Of a DNA stretch of 64,000 bases, positions 24,121-34,506 are shown in pieces. Source of the DNA: Cryptomeria japonica (Eukaryota > Streptophyta > Pinopsida > Cupressales > Cupressaceae); assembly GCF_030272615.1 (NCBI RefSeq), contig NC_081406.1, positions 164,223,521 to 164,287,520 on the forward strand, read 5' to 3'. Both the position numbers and the translations under genes were made by a program. The notes below the pieces were generated by a model. It was not told the origin of the DNA, searched no databases, and saw nothing but the letters and a program-made list of their open reading frames with translations. Within the stretch, counting starts at the first letter, position 1; each line of letters begins with the position of its first letter.

Positions 24121-24574
24121 TGATAACTCAGTGATGAATAGTGAGTACCAAACCAGTACTAAGAGGGGGGGTGAATCAGTACAAGCATAAAAACTTTTCT
24201 TGAACTAGTTTGATTGTAGACTGTAAACTACTAGCAATCCCTAACACTGGTCCAAAATAGATTACTACCAGTTAAACATAGTGTAACTATGAAAGACATA
24301 AACCGGTCAATCTTCTTAGCTTTTCATACAACCTACTCCCTCATTTCCACTTTGTCCTTATGCATAAACAAATAATCTATCATCAGAGATATAATAACTT
24401 GCTAGATCAACATGATCCACCGCTTGACAAAAAACAAAAAAGCATCACATGAAAAGGACATCACACATGACACACATATTTTTCACGTGGAAACCCAACT
24501 GGGAAAAACCACGGTGGGAATGAATACCCACAAGCTATTTTGAACTCTTTAGAAGTCCACTCTGTTAGAAGCCT

Positions 24575-24780
24575 AGTTTGGTTAAGGATAGTCACAACAA
24601 GTTCTGTTAGGAACCGATCCTGTTAGGGATCACTCGGTTAAGGGATGGCTAGAATACTTGTTTAAGGGTTAAACCCTATTAGAGGTTACCTTGTTAAAGG
24701 ATTTTATGAACTCAATGGCTTTGAGTCACCCTGTTAAAGGATTTACAACAAGCTGGTTAAAGCTACCCTATTAAGGGATT
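24575..24780. repeat. Degenerate GTTAAGGGAT repeat field in D LTR
   Basis: At least seven variants of (C/G)(T/G)GTTAA(A/G)GGAT or CTGTTAGGGATC occur at irregular 20-45 bp spacing. The same field is present at about 30510-30712 in the other LTR, so it belongs to the element. Confidence 0.7.
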
Positions 24781-25022
24781 TTCCAACTATTGAAGTGATT
24801 AGAGATCAATAGGTATTACAATGATCTGGTAATAGCACTCAATGCCAATGTAGATCCACTTTAGTTCCTTCCTTCTACACACACACTATGCAGGTATCAA
24901 TCCTCTCAATTGGTCTGGCAAGAATCACGTATCTCTGCACATAGATACACACACACCATTTGCCAACAACCTCAACATTAAACACCACATCGACCTTATA
25001 GGAAACAGATAGGTCGGTAGCA

Positions 25023-25040
25023 TAAACCCTAAACCCTAAA
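25023..25040 (-). promoter_or_regulatory. Telomere-like / telo-box motif in D 3' LTR
   Basis: Plus strand TAAACCCTAAACCCTAAA, two and a half plant telomere units. AAACCCTAA is the plant telo-box found in promoters. The other LTR has the same motif at 30953-30970. Confidence 0.6.
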
Positions 25041-25693
25041 CACTTAGGTTGAGAAATTTAGTCGGTTCAATCTTGACCATTGAACACTTTGCATTTGAAT
25101 ACAATGGTCTTGAACAGATCTCAAGACATTCTCCATCTTTCGTTCTTCACCGCTTCTTGGAGGTGATAACCTGTCATGCATTCTCCACCATTTGCAGAGA
25201 CTTCGCACATTCCCGAGGTAGATAGGATCAATCTCCTTCATCCAAGATCCTTCACGTGCACGAGGCTGATGTGGCAACACGATCTGATCTCCATTACAAT
25301 GTTGAATTATCACACAATGCCATCGGTTGAAACACATAGGCTTGAAACACTTCAACTGGAAACCCTGAAGCTGAGACTACCAACCAGTAGTTATGCCATA
25401 TGAACCCTAGATAGAAAATATTCCATATACCGGTTCTCATTCCGACATACTGGTTTTGGTTCACAACATCATACCGGTTCACTTGGACAAGCATACCGCT
25501 TCACTTTTTCACATATGTCGGTTCACAACATCATACCGGTTCTCTTTGTCAGTTGCTTAGCTTCAATAATCATGTTCATTCTTTATCATGTTACAGGTTC
25601 ACTCTTCAGCATATTACCGGTTCTCTTTTAGCATATTGACATCAATGACAACACATTATCATCATATCAACATATTCTGCACATATGCCAACA

Positions 25694-25710
25694 ATCTCCC
25701 CCTTTGGCAT
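25694..25710 (-). other. Polypurine tract of element D
   Basis: Minus strand ATGCCAAAGGGGGAGAT directly against the 3' LTR. Confidence 0.88.
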
Positions 25711-25937
25711 TGATGGCAATATACAAAGATATCTCTCTTTCTGCATCACATCTTCTCCTTAATACTGTAGATATCTTTTCACTTCACATCTTCTCCTCCT
25801 TTGACAGCAATGCCAAAGTGGAGGCACAAGCTTCCCTGTTCCACTATGCTGCTCCCCCTAAGGAGTAGCATCCTTCAACACATCAATCTTGAAAAGATAT
25901 AGCAAAGTAATATCTAATTGATGTGGAGCACAAACCT
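25711..25937 (-). other. Non-coding region with extra purine tracts, element D
   Basis: Between the end of Pol and the polypurine tract. It holds additional plus-strand pyrimidine blocks (CTTCTCCTCCTTTGACAGCA at about 25791, GCTCCCCCTAAGG at about 25851) that read as purine tracts on the element strand. Confidence 0.6.
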
Positions 25938-28900
25938 TTAGATTACCTCTTGAAGGGGTAGCACCCCTAACTCACCTCTCAGATAGGTAAAAGTAGCCTT
26001 TGATAGAGGCTTGGTGAATATGTCTGCTAACTACTCCTTATTGGAACCATGTTCCAATACCACCTCTTTGTTTTGAACCTTTTCCCTCAAGAAATGATAC
26101 TTGAGTTCAAAGTGCTTGGTTCTAGTATGTAAAACCAAATTCTTGGATATGTTAATTGCACTTGTATTGTCACAGAATATACTTACCGGTTCAGATACAA
26201 GAACTTTGAAGCCATTCAATACATGCTTCATCCAAATAGTTTGGGTACAGTTCATAAAAGCTGCAACATACTCCACTTATGCTATAGACTGAGAGATACA
26301 ACTCTGCTTTTTATTCATCCATGACACTAGTCTACCACCGAGAAAGAATTCACCACTGGTTGTGCTCTTCCGGTCATCTACATTACCAGCCCAATCAGCA
26401 TCTATGAACACTTTTAGGTTGAACTCATTATTGTATGGATACCATAACCCATAGTCAATAGTTCCCTTCAGATATCTAAGAATCCGCTTGACTACTACCT
26501 AGTGGGATTCTCTTGGGCTTTGCTAAAACCGAGCAGTAATACCCACTGCATGTGCAATGTCTGGTCTACTATGCACTAAATAATGCAACTTACCAATCAT
26601 TGATCGGTATTCCTTCTCATTTACCAATGCTGAGTCATCCCCTTTTGATAGTTTACAACTGGTCACCATTGGTGTACCAATCAGTTTACTATCTTCCATG
26701 CCAAAGGTCTTCAACACTTCTTTGACATACTTGGATTGAGTAATAAAGATTCCATTTTTCATTTACTAAATCTACAATCCAATGAAGAACTTAATTTCCC
26801 CTATGAGTGACATTTCAAAATCCTTTTTCATCTCATCTACAAAGTCATGACTCATCTTGTCATCTCCACCAAAGATTATATCATCAACAAATACTTTGCA
26901 TATCAGAATCTAATCTCCTTCTGATTTCAAGTAGATATTGATATCTTCACAAGATGGGAATGCAAGTGTTAATACCATGCTCTTGGTGCCTACTTCAGTC
27001 CATATAAGGCTTTATGTAGCCTACACACCATGTCATTGTCTTCTGATAGGGGAAATCCATCTGGTTGCTCTATATACACCTCCTCTTCAAGTATTCCATT
27101 TAAAAATGCAGATGTTACATCCATTTGGTATACCTTGAATCCTATAAAAGATTCATATGCAAGAAGCATATGAACTCCTTCCAATCTTGCTACTGGAGCA
27201 AAGGTTTCTCCATAGTCTTCTCCTTCTTCTTGGGCATATCCTTTACACACTAGTCTGGCGTTGTTCCTTACCACTGTGCCATCCTCATTCAGCTTATTTT
27301 TGAAGACCCATTTGGTTCCAATGACATTTTTATGCTCCGGTCTGGGTACCAAAGACCATGTTCCATTCTTCTCTATCTGGTCAAGTTCCTCCTCCATTGC
27401 CTTGATCCAGTCTTCATCTTTATGTGCCTCTTTGAATGATTTAGGATCAATTTCAGAGATCATACATGAGCTTTCTCTGACCTTTCTTCTTGTAAGAATT
27501 CCTGCATCTTTGTCTCCTATGATCTGCTTGGACCATGATTGAGTTTGACATACCTAGGTATGTTCTTAACAACTTCCTCTTGGTTTTCTTCATCATCCTC
27601 ATCTTCATCAGTATCTACTGGTGTAGGAGCACAATTGTTGGTACTGGGCTGATTTGCAACCGGTTCCTAGAAGGTTACTACTGGTTCATCTCCTACATGC
27701 TCTCTGCCAGTTTCCTCTAATTTCTCAGAGTTTTCATCAACCCTAACATTGATGCTTTCAATAATTCTTCAAGTCCTATTGTTGAAACATTTGAGAGATT
27801 TTCTCTTGGTGGAATGCCCTAGGAATATTCCCTCATCACATTTTGCATCAAACTTTCTTTGATGTTCACTCCTCATGATATAACATTTACTACCAAACAC
27901 TTTGAAGTAGCTTACCACTGGTGTCTTACTGGTCCAGTACTCATAAGGAGTCTTATCCTTTCCTTTCTTGATGAGTACCTGGTTCATTGTGTAGACTGTA
28001 GTTCTCATTGCTTCTCTCCAAAAGGTGTGAGCAACCTTTCCTTGGATCAACATAGTTCTAGCCGCTTCAACCATAGTCGGGTTGTTTCTCTCTGCTAGGC
28101 CATTCTGCTGTGGAGTCCAGGGGGTAGAAAGTTGCCTCTTGATGCCATTCTCTTCACAATATTTGTTGAATTCACCGGAAGTGAATTCTCCTCCTTGATC
28201 AGTTCTAAGGCATTTGATTCTTCTATCGCTTTCCTTTTCTACCAGTGCTCTGAAAGATTTGAACTTTCCAAAGGCTTCAGACTTGTCCTTCAAGAATGTG
28301 ACCCACATCATTCTTGAGAAATCATCAGTAAGAATCATAAAATACCTATCTCCCTGCACACTCCTAGTTTTCATAAGACCACACAAATCAATATGCACAA
28401 GATCAAGTAAGTTGTCAACAGTGAAAGATTTACCTTTGAAGGTTGAGGAAGACATTTTCCCCAGTTGACATTCTCTGCACAAAGGATTTACCGGTTTGCT
28501 CAGCATTGGCAGTCCTCTAACTGCCTTGATCTTGCTGGCCTTCACTATGTTATCAAAGTTTACATGGCAGAGTCTCCTATGCCATATCTAGCTATCATTA
28601 AACTTAGCCATAAGACATGTACTTATATTTGCATTTAGCTGAAATAAGTTACCTTTGGTCTGCATACCTGTGGCCATCAGTTCACCTTTCTTTCCTTTGA
28701 TTTTGCACACTCCATTTTTGAATTCTAGAATGAGTCCACTGTCATTCAGCTGGGCAACACTCAATAGATTGTGTCTGAGACCTTCCACCCAATACACATT
28801 GTCAGCACTACTCTTTCCGTTTAGAGAGATGGACCCTTTGCCTTTGACCATACAAGGTGCATCATTACCAAAGCGAACCACCCCACCATCATACTCTTCC

Positions 28901-29979
28901 AGAGATATAAACTTGCTCCGGTCACTAGTTATATGGTGAGAACAACCACTGTCAATAATCCACTCATTGGAATTATCAAAGTGGGAGACAAGAGCCTTTT
29001 TGTCTGGCACATCCTCCTTGACTGCAATAAACACAATATCTTCATTTTCTTCATCTTCTGATTCCTCATCCATAACACCTTCATCAACTGCTACAAAATA
29101 GTTTCTCCGATTTCCTCCTTTTAATTTCTTGAACCTTTCTGGTTTGTCCTTGTTGTCACCATTAGGACAATTTATAGCAATGTGTCTTATCCGGTTACAA
29201 GAGAAGCATTTCAAAGGAAGCTTACCTTTGTATTTGCCGGTTCCCTTAGGAAGTCTCTTAGCAAGAAGAGCTTCAAATTCCATCAGAATCTCCTCATCAT
29301 CCATTTCTCTACTCTATCTTGGTTCACCGCTAGTGCTTGCTTCTTTTCCTTTTCTGGATGGTGCAACAGATGCTCTAAAAGCTGATTCAGTCTTCTGAAC
29401 ACTGCCATCAAAACTATTTAGCTCATAGGCTGTCAACTTTACAATGATGGAGTCTAGGGATACCTTAGCCTTGTCTATTGATCTCAACTCCTGAATAGCA
29501 ACAACCCTTATTGCATAGACCGGTAATAGGGATCTCAAAACTTTTCTAACAACAGTGGAATCTTCCATTTTACCACCTGCACTCTTGATATCTCCAACAA
29601 CAGTTTTGATTCTTATTCCATATTGTTGAATGATCTCACCTTCAACCATTCGCATGTCTTCAAACTTCCCTTTAAGGCTTTCTTCCTTAGCTTGTTTTAC
29701 ATGCTCATCACCGCCATAGATATTCTCAAGAGTATCCCATACTTCTTTGGGATTTTATTTATCCTAGACATCAATAAACTCAATGTCAAATAAACTACTG
29801 ATTAGGGCTTCCATGACTTGCCCATTCTAGAGAATCTCTCTCTTTTGGTCATCGGTGAGAGTACTGGTAGGGATAACATAGCTCCAATGTTGAGCACCCA
29901 TGCTTCTGATGTATATCTTCATTCTGTCCTTCCATATTATAAAGTTATCTCTATTGAATTTTGGACCTTCCGTCTTCAT
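25938..29979 (-). pseudogene. gag-pol: Gag-Pol polyprotein of copia element D, decayed
   Basis: ATG 29979 opens a copia Gag (NFIIWKDRMKIYIRSMG, then GEIIQQYGIRIKTVVGDIKS, UBN2 type). A CCHC knuckle CFSCNRIRHIAINC (about 29200) is followed by protease WIIDSGCSHHIT, the pre-integrase region (CRECQLGK), integrase (HIDLCG, RTDQGGEF, NGLAERNN; the Asp, Asp and Glu are kept), RT (GTKWVFKNKLNEDG; YQMDVTSAFLNG) and RNase H (IFCDNTSAINISKN; ADIFTKPL near 25990). Gag, protease and integrase share one frame; frameshifts lie between 27769 and 27463 and between 26990 and 26762. Stops include 29314, 28588 and 26031. The RT catalytic block (about 26760-26990) is outside any long open stretch. Confidence 0.9.
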
Positions 29980-30039
29980 TATTACAATAGGATCTTTCCC
30001 TCAAGCGGTTAAGCTTACAACACAGAGGACCTGGAGGGC

Positions 30040-30051
30040 GCTCTGATATCA
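30040..30051 (-). other. Primer-binding site of element D
   Basis: Minus strand TGATATCAGAGC, one change from the iMet site. Confidence 0.85.
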
Positions 30052-30053
30052 AT

Positions 30054-31624
30054 TGATAACTTAGTGATGAATAGTGAGTACCAAATAGAAACTGAGAGGG
30101 GGGTGAATTAGTACAAGCACAAAAAATTTTCTTGAACTGGTTTGATTGCAGACTATAAACTACTGGCAATCCCTAACACCGGTCCAAAATAGATTACTAT
30201 CGGTTAAACATAGTGCAACTGTGAAAGACATAAACCAGTCAATCTTTTTAGCTTTTCATACAACCTACTCCCTCATTTCCACTTTGTCCTTATGCATAAA
30301 CATATAATCTATCATCAGAGATATAATAACTTGCTAGATCGACATGATTCACCGCTTGACAAAAAACAACAAAGCATCACATGAAAAGGACATCACACAT
30401 GACACACATATTTTTCACGTGGAAACCCAATTGGGAAAAACCACGGTGGGAATGAATACCCACAAGCTGTTTTAAATTCTTTAGAAGTTCGCTCTGTTAG
30501 AAGCCTAGTCCAGTTAAGGACAGTTACAACAGGTTCTGTTAGGAACCGATCCTGTTAGGGATCACTCGGTTAAGGGATGGCTAGAATACCTGGTTAAGGG
30601 TTAAACCGTACTAGAGGTTACCTTGTTAAAGGATTTTATGAACTCAATGGCTTGAGTCACCCTATTAAAGGATTTATAGCAAGCTGGTTAAAGCTACCCT
30701 GTTAAGGGATTTTCTAACTATTGAAGTGATTAGAGATCAACACGTATTACAATGATTTGGTAATAGCACTCAATGTGAATGTAGATCCACTTTAGTTCCT
30801 TCCTTCTACACAGACACTATGCAGGTATCAATCCTCTCAATTGGTCTGGCAAGAAGCACGTATCTTTGCACATAGATACACACACACAATTTGCCAACAA
30901 CCTCATCATTAAACACCACATCGACCTTATAGGAAACAGTTAGATCGGTAGCATAAACCCTAAACCCTAAACACTTAGGTTGAGAAATTTAGTCGGCTCA
31001 ATCCTGACCATTGAACACTTTGCATTTGAATACAATGGTATTGAACAGATCTCAAGACATTCTCCATCATTCATTCTTCGCCGCTTATTAGAGGTGATAA
31101 CCCATCACACGTTCTCCACCATTTGTAAAGACTTTGCACATTCCCAAGGTAGATAGGATCAATCTCCTTCATGCAAGATCCTTCACATGCACAAGGCTGA
31201 CATGGCAACACGATCTGATCTCCATTACAATGCTGACTTATCACACAATGACATCGATTGAAACATATAGGCTTGAAACACTTCAATCGAAAACCCTAAA
31301 GTTGAGACTACCAACCGATAGTTATGCCATATGAACCCTAGATACAAAACATTCCATATACCAGTTCTCATTCCGACATACCGATTTCGGTTCACAACAT
31401 CATATCGGTTCACTTGGACAAGCATACCGCTTCACTTTTTCACATATGCCAGTGCACAACATCATACCGGTTCTCTTTGTCAGTTGCTTAGCTTCAATAA
31501 TCCTGTTCATTCTTTATCATGTTACCGGTTCACTCTTCAACATATTACCGGTTCTCTTTCAACATATTGACATCAATGACAACACAATATCATCAGATCA
31601 ACACATTCTGCACATATGCCAACA
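30054..31624 (-). repeat. Element D 5' LTR (minus orientation)
   Basis: Plus strand TGATAACTTAG...ATATGCCAACA. Pairs with 24121-25693. Confidence 0.92.
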
Positions 31625-31629
31625 TACCA

Positions 31630-33389
31630 GATCTGCAAAGGTAGTTGCCAGTATAGAGAAGGAAGGATATGCTTTCCATCTTGGCAAACTTGTTAAGAGG
31701 AGGACCAATCAAATGATGAAGAAGGAAAAGTTGGAACAACTACAGATAGAGGACATTGGCGGATTGAAGATGGATTTTTTTGAAGGTTGATGACATGGTG
31801 TCATCAAGGTGGTTACCAATAAGTATGTCCACCGGTAAAGCTAACAAGGTGCAGAGGTGGTAGGTTCTCATCTGATGAAGATGAGCATGAGGTGTTTTGG
31901 CAAGAGTGATGACTAGTGAAGGTGTTCCATCGGAAGAGAAGAAAAGTGAAAGGTTGAAGACATACCGGTTAGGGTATAACCGACAGGGTTTGTGAACCAG
32001 TAGATGAACCTGGCTATGGGGTTGGTCAGTGATCCTATCCAGACCAACACAGATGGCCTAGAAAAGGTGGATGCTGGCAAAGGGGCCACGTGAAGGTGAA
32101 GTGACATACATGCATAGGTCAGTGAAATTTGTTGGTGAGGTCGTTGGTGATTGGTCCAACATTTAATGTCAAATGCCAAGGTCAAGAAAGAAAAGCATAG
32201 GTTTGCGGCTTGAGATCAAATAGACAACAGAGATCTAGGACAGATTGATTGAGTAGATAGAAGTAGGTGAAGGAAACCGCCAAACCTTTCTTGGTGATCA
32301 CCCAAGAGATCAGTCGATAGATTAAATGCAGATTGATAAATATAGAAGGCATATTCTCAAAGGCACGATAATGACGGTGTTGATTAATGAGTTACAGATC
32401 ATCAATCAAGGAGATGAGATATGATCAGATCTAGTTAGATGTGATATGTCATGGTGGTTAAAGAAGAAACCCTAAGGTGTGGAGTTTGAACTGAAGCTTT
32501 GGCAGGAAAACTCATGTATATGTACTCAAGCCAAAGATAGAAATGTGGTTGCTCCTATTGGATGAGAGAGTGAAGAAGTGAAGAGAATCATTTTAGTCAA
32601 GTTCTCAATGTCGATTAAAGAAGAGACCAAGTGTGTGAGATAATCAAGTTGAAGAGTTCAACCAATGAGAGTGAGGCAACTGGTGGAAGGGTTTAGCAGA
32701 GGTTTAACCGATAAGGCAGAGCAACAGGTAAACTGAAAAAGTGCATCAATGAAGACAACTGGTAGTGTTAGAACTAATACAAAAGTAGCTTAGAGTGAAA
32801 TAGTTGTGTGTAAGTGTGGCAGAGAGGATTCAACAGGCATAGAATAGATCAGGGATAAACTGGTAAGCTGAGTAACCAATAGTCAAGTGCAAAGTTTGTC
32901 AAATGAACAACTGGTAGAGGTTGAGTTAGCAAGAGAGAAATAGAGATAGTCGGTGGCAACAGTGAATGAGACTGAGTGAGAACCGACATAAAGCATAGTA
33001 GAAGGTAACTGGTAGAATAGAGTAAACCGGTAGAGAGATTATTCATAAGGGGTTGCAGAACTAATATGTAACCGGGCTATTACTTTTGTTATGATATCAT
33101 GTATTGTGGTCACTGAGTTGGTGCTCGGTGTAGGGGTTGTAGCTCCTTTGGGTTAGTGCCCATAAACAACAGGGGGTGGTTCTCCTTTGGGTTGGTGCCC
33201 ATAAACACCAAGGGTTGGTTCTCCTTTGGGTTGGTGCCCATAAACTATCAGGGGTTGGTGCTCCTTGGGTTGGTGCCCTAAAAATTGTAATACATTATTT
33301 TTACTATGAGGCTGGATTGGAGCAGTAGACTCCAACACCATTTCTCATTGAGGTTTTTCCCATCTTGGGTTTTCTTCATATATACTAGT
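31630..33389 (+). repeat. Element B 5' LTR, piece 3
   Basis: Aligns with about 44342-46035 of the B 3' LTR. It includes the 39 bp minisatellite (33132-33287) and the GAGGTTTTTCCCATCTTGGG box near its end. It is bounded by D on the left and A on the right. The short open frames inside (for example 31446-31790) have no family match and lie in LTR sequence. Confidence 0.92.
33132..33287. repeat. 39 bp minisatellite in B 5' LTR, four units
   Basis: Units of 38-40 bp start at 33132, 33171, 33211 and 33250, each with CTCCTTTGGGTTGGTGCCC or a close variant. The B 3' LTR (about 45837-45935) has only two complete units plus a fused fragment. Copy number therefore changed after insertion. Confidence 0.9.
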
Positions 33390-34449
33390 TGTTGGTATTT
33401 TGGTATGGTTTTGTCATTGATGTCAACACCTACTAAAACAATAGCACTTTGGAGATCCAGCAACATTCACCGGCAAGCAAGTAACTATTGCACAGTTACT
33501 GCTATATGGTTCACCGACAGGATATAATGATCACCGACACTTGGAATAATATGTAAGATACTTGGTAATGTTGAAGACATCATGTGGACACTTTGTTTTG
33601 AAGAATTAATCATTGGTATATTCATATTTGCATATTTTCTTTTACCGGCAAATAGGTCCAGGGTTACCTAGGGTTACATCAGCAGGTTTATCTTTTCTAG
33701 ATTAGTATGGCACGCTATGGAGATGATTTATTATTGTTGCAAATGTATTAAGCTGACATGTTCAATCGGTTATTGCATCAAATATTATATTGTTTGTAAA
33801 ATTTTTTTATTGTAATATCTTGTAGAGCTGACCTACTAAAATTGGTCTTAGGTTATGATATAAATGTAAGATCTTATTTGTAAGATCGAATGTGGAATGC
33901 GAAGAAGAATTGTGAGAAGGTATATGCAAGATTAAGTAGAGGTATACACAAAGACATCATTTGAAGGTGAAGCTAGGTTTTTGTAGAAGCATATCAGCAT
34001 TACACTGGTACTGAATCTAGCATATGAAGATGCTATTTTGTGCAATACATTCTTATTGGATTTAACCATCCAATTGTAGTCAGTGTGACTCCCATTTTGT
34101 GATTGAGTAGTGAGCTCTAGGCTGTTGGCCTTTATGCATGTGCAGACCCCATTTATGTACACTTACTATCTGTAGTAGTATCATCTGATTATGGGTAAGG
34201 TTTCCCACTATGGTTTTTCCCCTTACAGGGTTTCCACGTACAAATATTGGTGTTATGTGTTGTGGATGACTTTATGTTTATGTTTCATGCATTAATCTTT
34301 ACCGGTATAGCAATTTACTATTAACACTGTCTACCGACATACTTAACTGGTTTACTAGTATTAAGAATTAAGTTGGTTAACTGCTTTTGGTTTAAATTTA
34401 TTAGACAACTGATTCACCCCCCCCTCTCAGTTGTCTCCGGGACCTAACA
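33390..34449 (+). repeat. Element A 5' LTR
   Basis: TGTTGGTATTTTGG...GGGACCTAACA. A TATA-like TATAAAT lies at 33859-33865. Near the end are CCCACTATGGTTTTTCCCC (about 34204) and a C-run, TTCACCCCCCCCTCTCAG. Confidence 0.93.
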
Positions 34450-34451
34450 AT

Positions 34452-34463
34452 TGGTATCAGAGC
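34452..34463 (+). other. Primer-binding site of element A
   Basis: TGGTATCAGAGC, perfect complement type for the plant initiator-Met tRNA 3' end, two bases after the LTR. Confidence 0.92.
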
Positions 34464-34506
34464 CTAGTCCTCTTTTTGCAAAAGTTTAACAACTTGAAGA
34501 GATCCA

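Larger units (their letters stand above)
24121..25693 (-). repeat. Element D 3' LTR (minus orientation)
   Basis: Plus strand TGATAACTCAG...ATATGCCAACA. Aligns with 30054-31624. It contains a degenerate GTTAA(A/G)GGAT repeat field (about 24575-24780), a telomere-like motif (25023-25040) and many CCGGTTC motifs near the end. Confidence 0.92.
24116..31629 (-). mobile_element. Element D: copia retrotransposon, minus strand, nested in B
   Basis: Spans 24121-31624, with target duplication TACAA (24116-24120) against TACCA (31625-31629). The uninterrupted B LTR reads GTGTACCAGATCT here, so the left copy mutated. LTRs are 24121-25693 (3' side) and 30054-31624 (5' side), about 1.57 kb each. It has a primer site, a full-order copia Gag-Pol (25938-29979) and a polypurine tract. 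The polyprotein has several stops and at least two frameshifts, so it is inactive. Confidence 0.93.

Noticed and set aside
25023-25040. An interstitial telomere or chromosome-end relic
   Set aside because: Only two and a half units, and they occur at the same place in both LTRs of D, so they are part of the element.
33132-33287. CRISPR-like array
   Set aside because: Direct repeats abut without unique spacers, lie within a plant LTR, and are a minisatellite.
33153-33341. Minus-strand protein with repeating GHQPKGEP
   Set aside because: It is the chance translation of the 39 bp minisatellite inside the B LTR.
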